Both the position numbers and the translations under genes were made by a program. Below, one piece after another: positions 7,906-8,300 of a stretch of DNA of 8,300 bases (its first letter is position 1; each line of letters begins with the position of its first letter). Source of the stretch: Rhodoferax sp. (lineage in GTDB: Bacteria; Pseudomonadota; Gammaproteobacteria; Burkholderiales; Burkholderiaceae_C); NCBI GenBank assembly GCA_016463455.1, contig JAEMRG010000079.1, positions 1 through 8,300 on the forward strand, in the 5' to 3' direction. The notes under the pieces are model-generated. The model searched no databases. It was not told where the DNA came from and was given only the letters and a program-made list of their open reading frames with translations.

Positions 7906-8300
7906 TTAGCTCGCCTGCGCGGCCTGCACATACGTGGCTATCGCATGCGCTGGAAGTTCGGTAGCGTAGTTCTGGTCGCACCAGTGCAGGTCAAAGGCAA
8001 TCGCAGTATTGCTGCGGTTGCACACCACCACGGCAATCGAGCCGTCGGTATTGATAAAGCCGCAGCACTCCAAGGCTTCGCGCGTCGCCGCGCACAAAAT
8101 GCGCTTGGCGCCGGGCCGGATAAAGCGCGAAAAATGCCCCAAGTAGTGATACGAGCTTTGGTAGTCCAATGCGCCGGCTTGCGGATTTACCAATATAGGC
8201 GCGCTACACAAATTGCCCACATGGTTGGGTCCGCCGGTATCGTCGAGCAGCAGGTTCCAGTCGATCCAGCCCACGGTCCAACGGTTCAGGTCGTTGATGA
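7906..8300 (-). CDS. GH30-family glycoside hydrolase, C-terminal part (partial)
   Basis: The last 131 residues of a protein entering from the right edge. The visible N-terminal part, DLNRWTVGWIDWNL followed by LLDDTGGPNHVGN, is the hallmark end of the GH30 barrel, and YHYLGHFSRFIRPGAKRI is the typical entry into its beta-sandwich; the same pattern occurs in human lysosomal glucocerebrosidase. The closing part has the NTDGSIAVVVCNRS strand pair of that sandwich. Both catalytic glutamates lie upstream, outside the window, so activity cannot be judged, nor can a signal peptide be checked. Subfamily 1 (beta-glucosidase/glucosylceramidase-like) or 3 (endo-beta-1,6-glucanase-like) fits better than the xylanase subfamilies, but this rests on a fragment. 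A GTG at 8274 is internal to the conserved motif and not a start. It converges on the ATPase gene with 13 bases between stops. Confidence 0.88.
   Translation of the reverse strand, partial: INDLNRWTVGWIDWNLLLDDTGGPNHVGNLCSAPILVNPQAGALDYQSSYHYLGHFSRFIRPGAKRILCAATREALECCGFINTDGSIAVVVCNRSNTAIAFDLHWCDQNYATELPAHAIATYVQAAQAS

Overview
The window looks like chromosomal DNA of a betaproteobacterium, probably Burkholderiales (Comamonadaceae/Rhodoferax-like). The evidence is GC-rich coding, a short GspC-type secretion protein and split-type PntA next to each other, and protein sequences of a proteobacterial cast. The genus-level guess is inference. Coding density is very high and no gap reaches 300 bases.

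Left edge (1-1025, minus strand): the N-terminal half of the proton-translocating NAD(P)+ transhydrogenase alpha subunit (pntA/pntAA) runs off the window. Upstream of it lies a short one-TM protein with the homology region of type II secretion GspC but no PDZ domain. Neither has an obvious link to the rest of the window.

Centre (1090-7892, plus strand): a self-contained sugar-uptake locus. It consists of a LacI-family repressor, then an apparent operon of periplasmic binding protein, two MalF/MalG-type permeases overlapping by ATGA, a cytoplasmic GH1 beta-glucosidase with intact catalytic residues, and a MalK/UgpC-type ATPase. The operon starts at a perfect TATAAT box followed at once by a perfect 16-bp palindrome with a GAAAGCGCTTTC core. 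A one-mismatch copy of the core lies just behind a TATGAT box in front of the repressor gene. This arrangement suggests one repressor controlling both itself and the operon, with release by an imported sugar.

Right edge (7906-8300, minus strand): the C-terminal part of a GH30-family glycosidase converges on the ATPase gene with only 13 bases between the stops. A working model (inference) is that the GH30 enzyme releases beta-glucosides or short beta-gluco-oligosaccharides, perhaps from beta-1,6- or mixed-linkage glucan, the CUT1 importer takes them up, and GH1 hydrolyses them to glucose inside the cell.

I found no RNA genes, insertion sequences, CRISPR arrays or clearly undescribed system. 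The points most worth following are the paired operators, the substrate of the GH1/GH30/ABC module, and the isolated short GspC.
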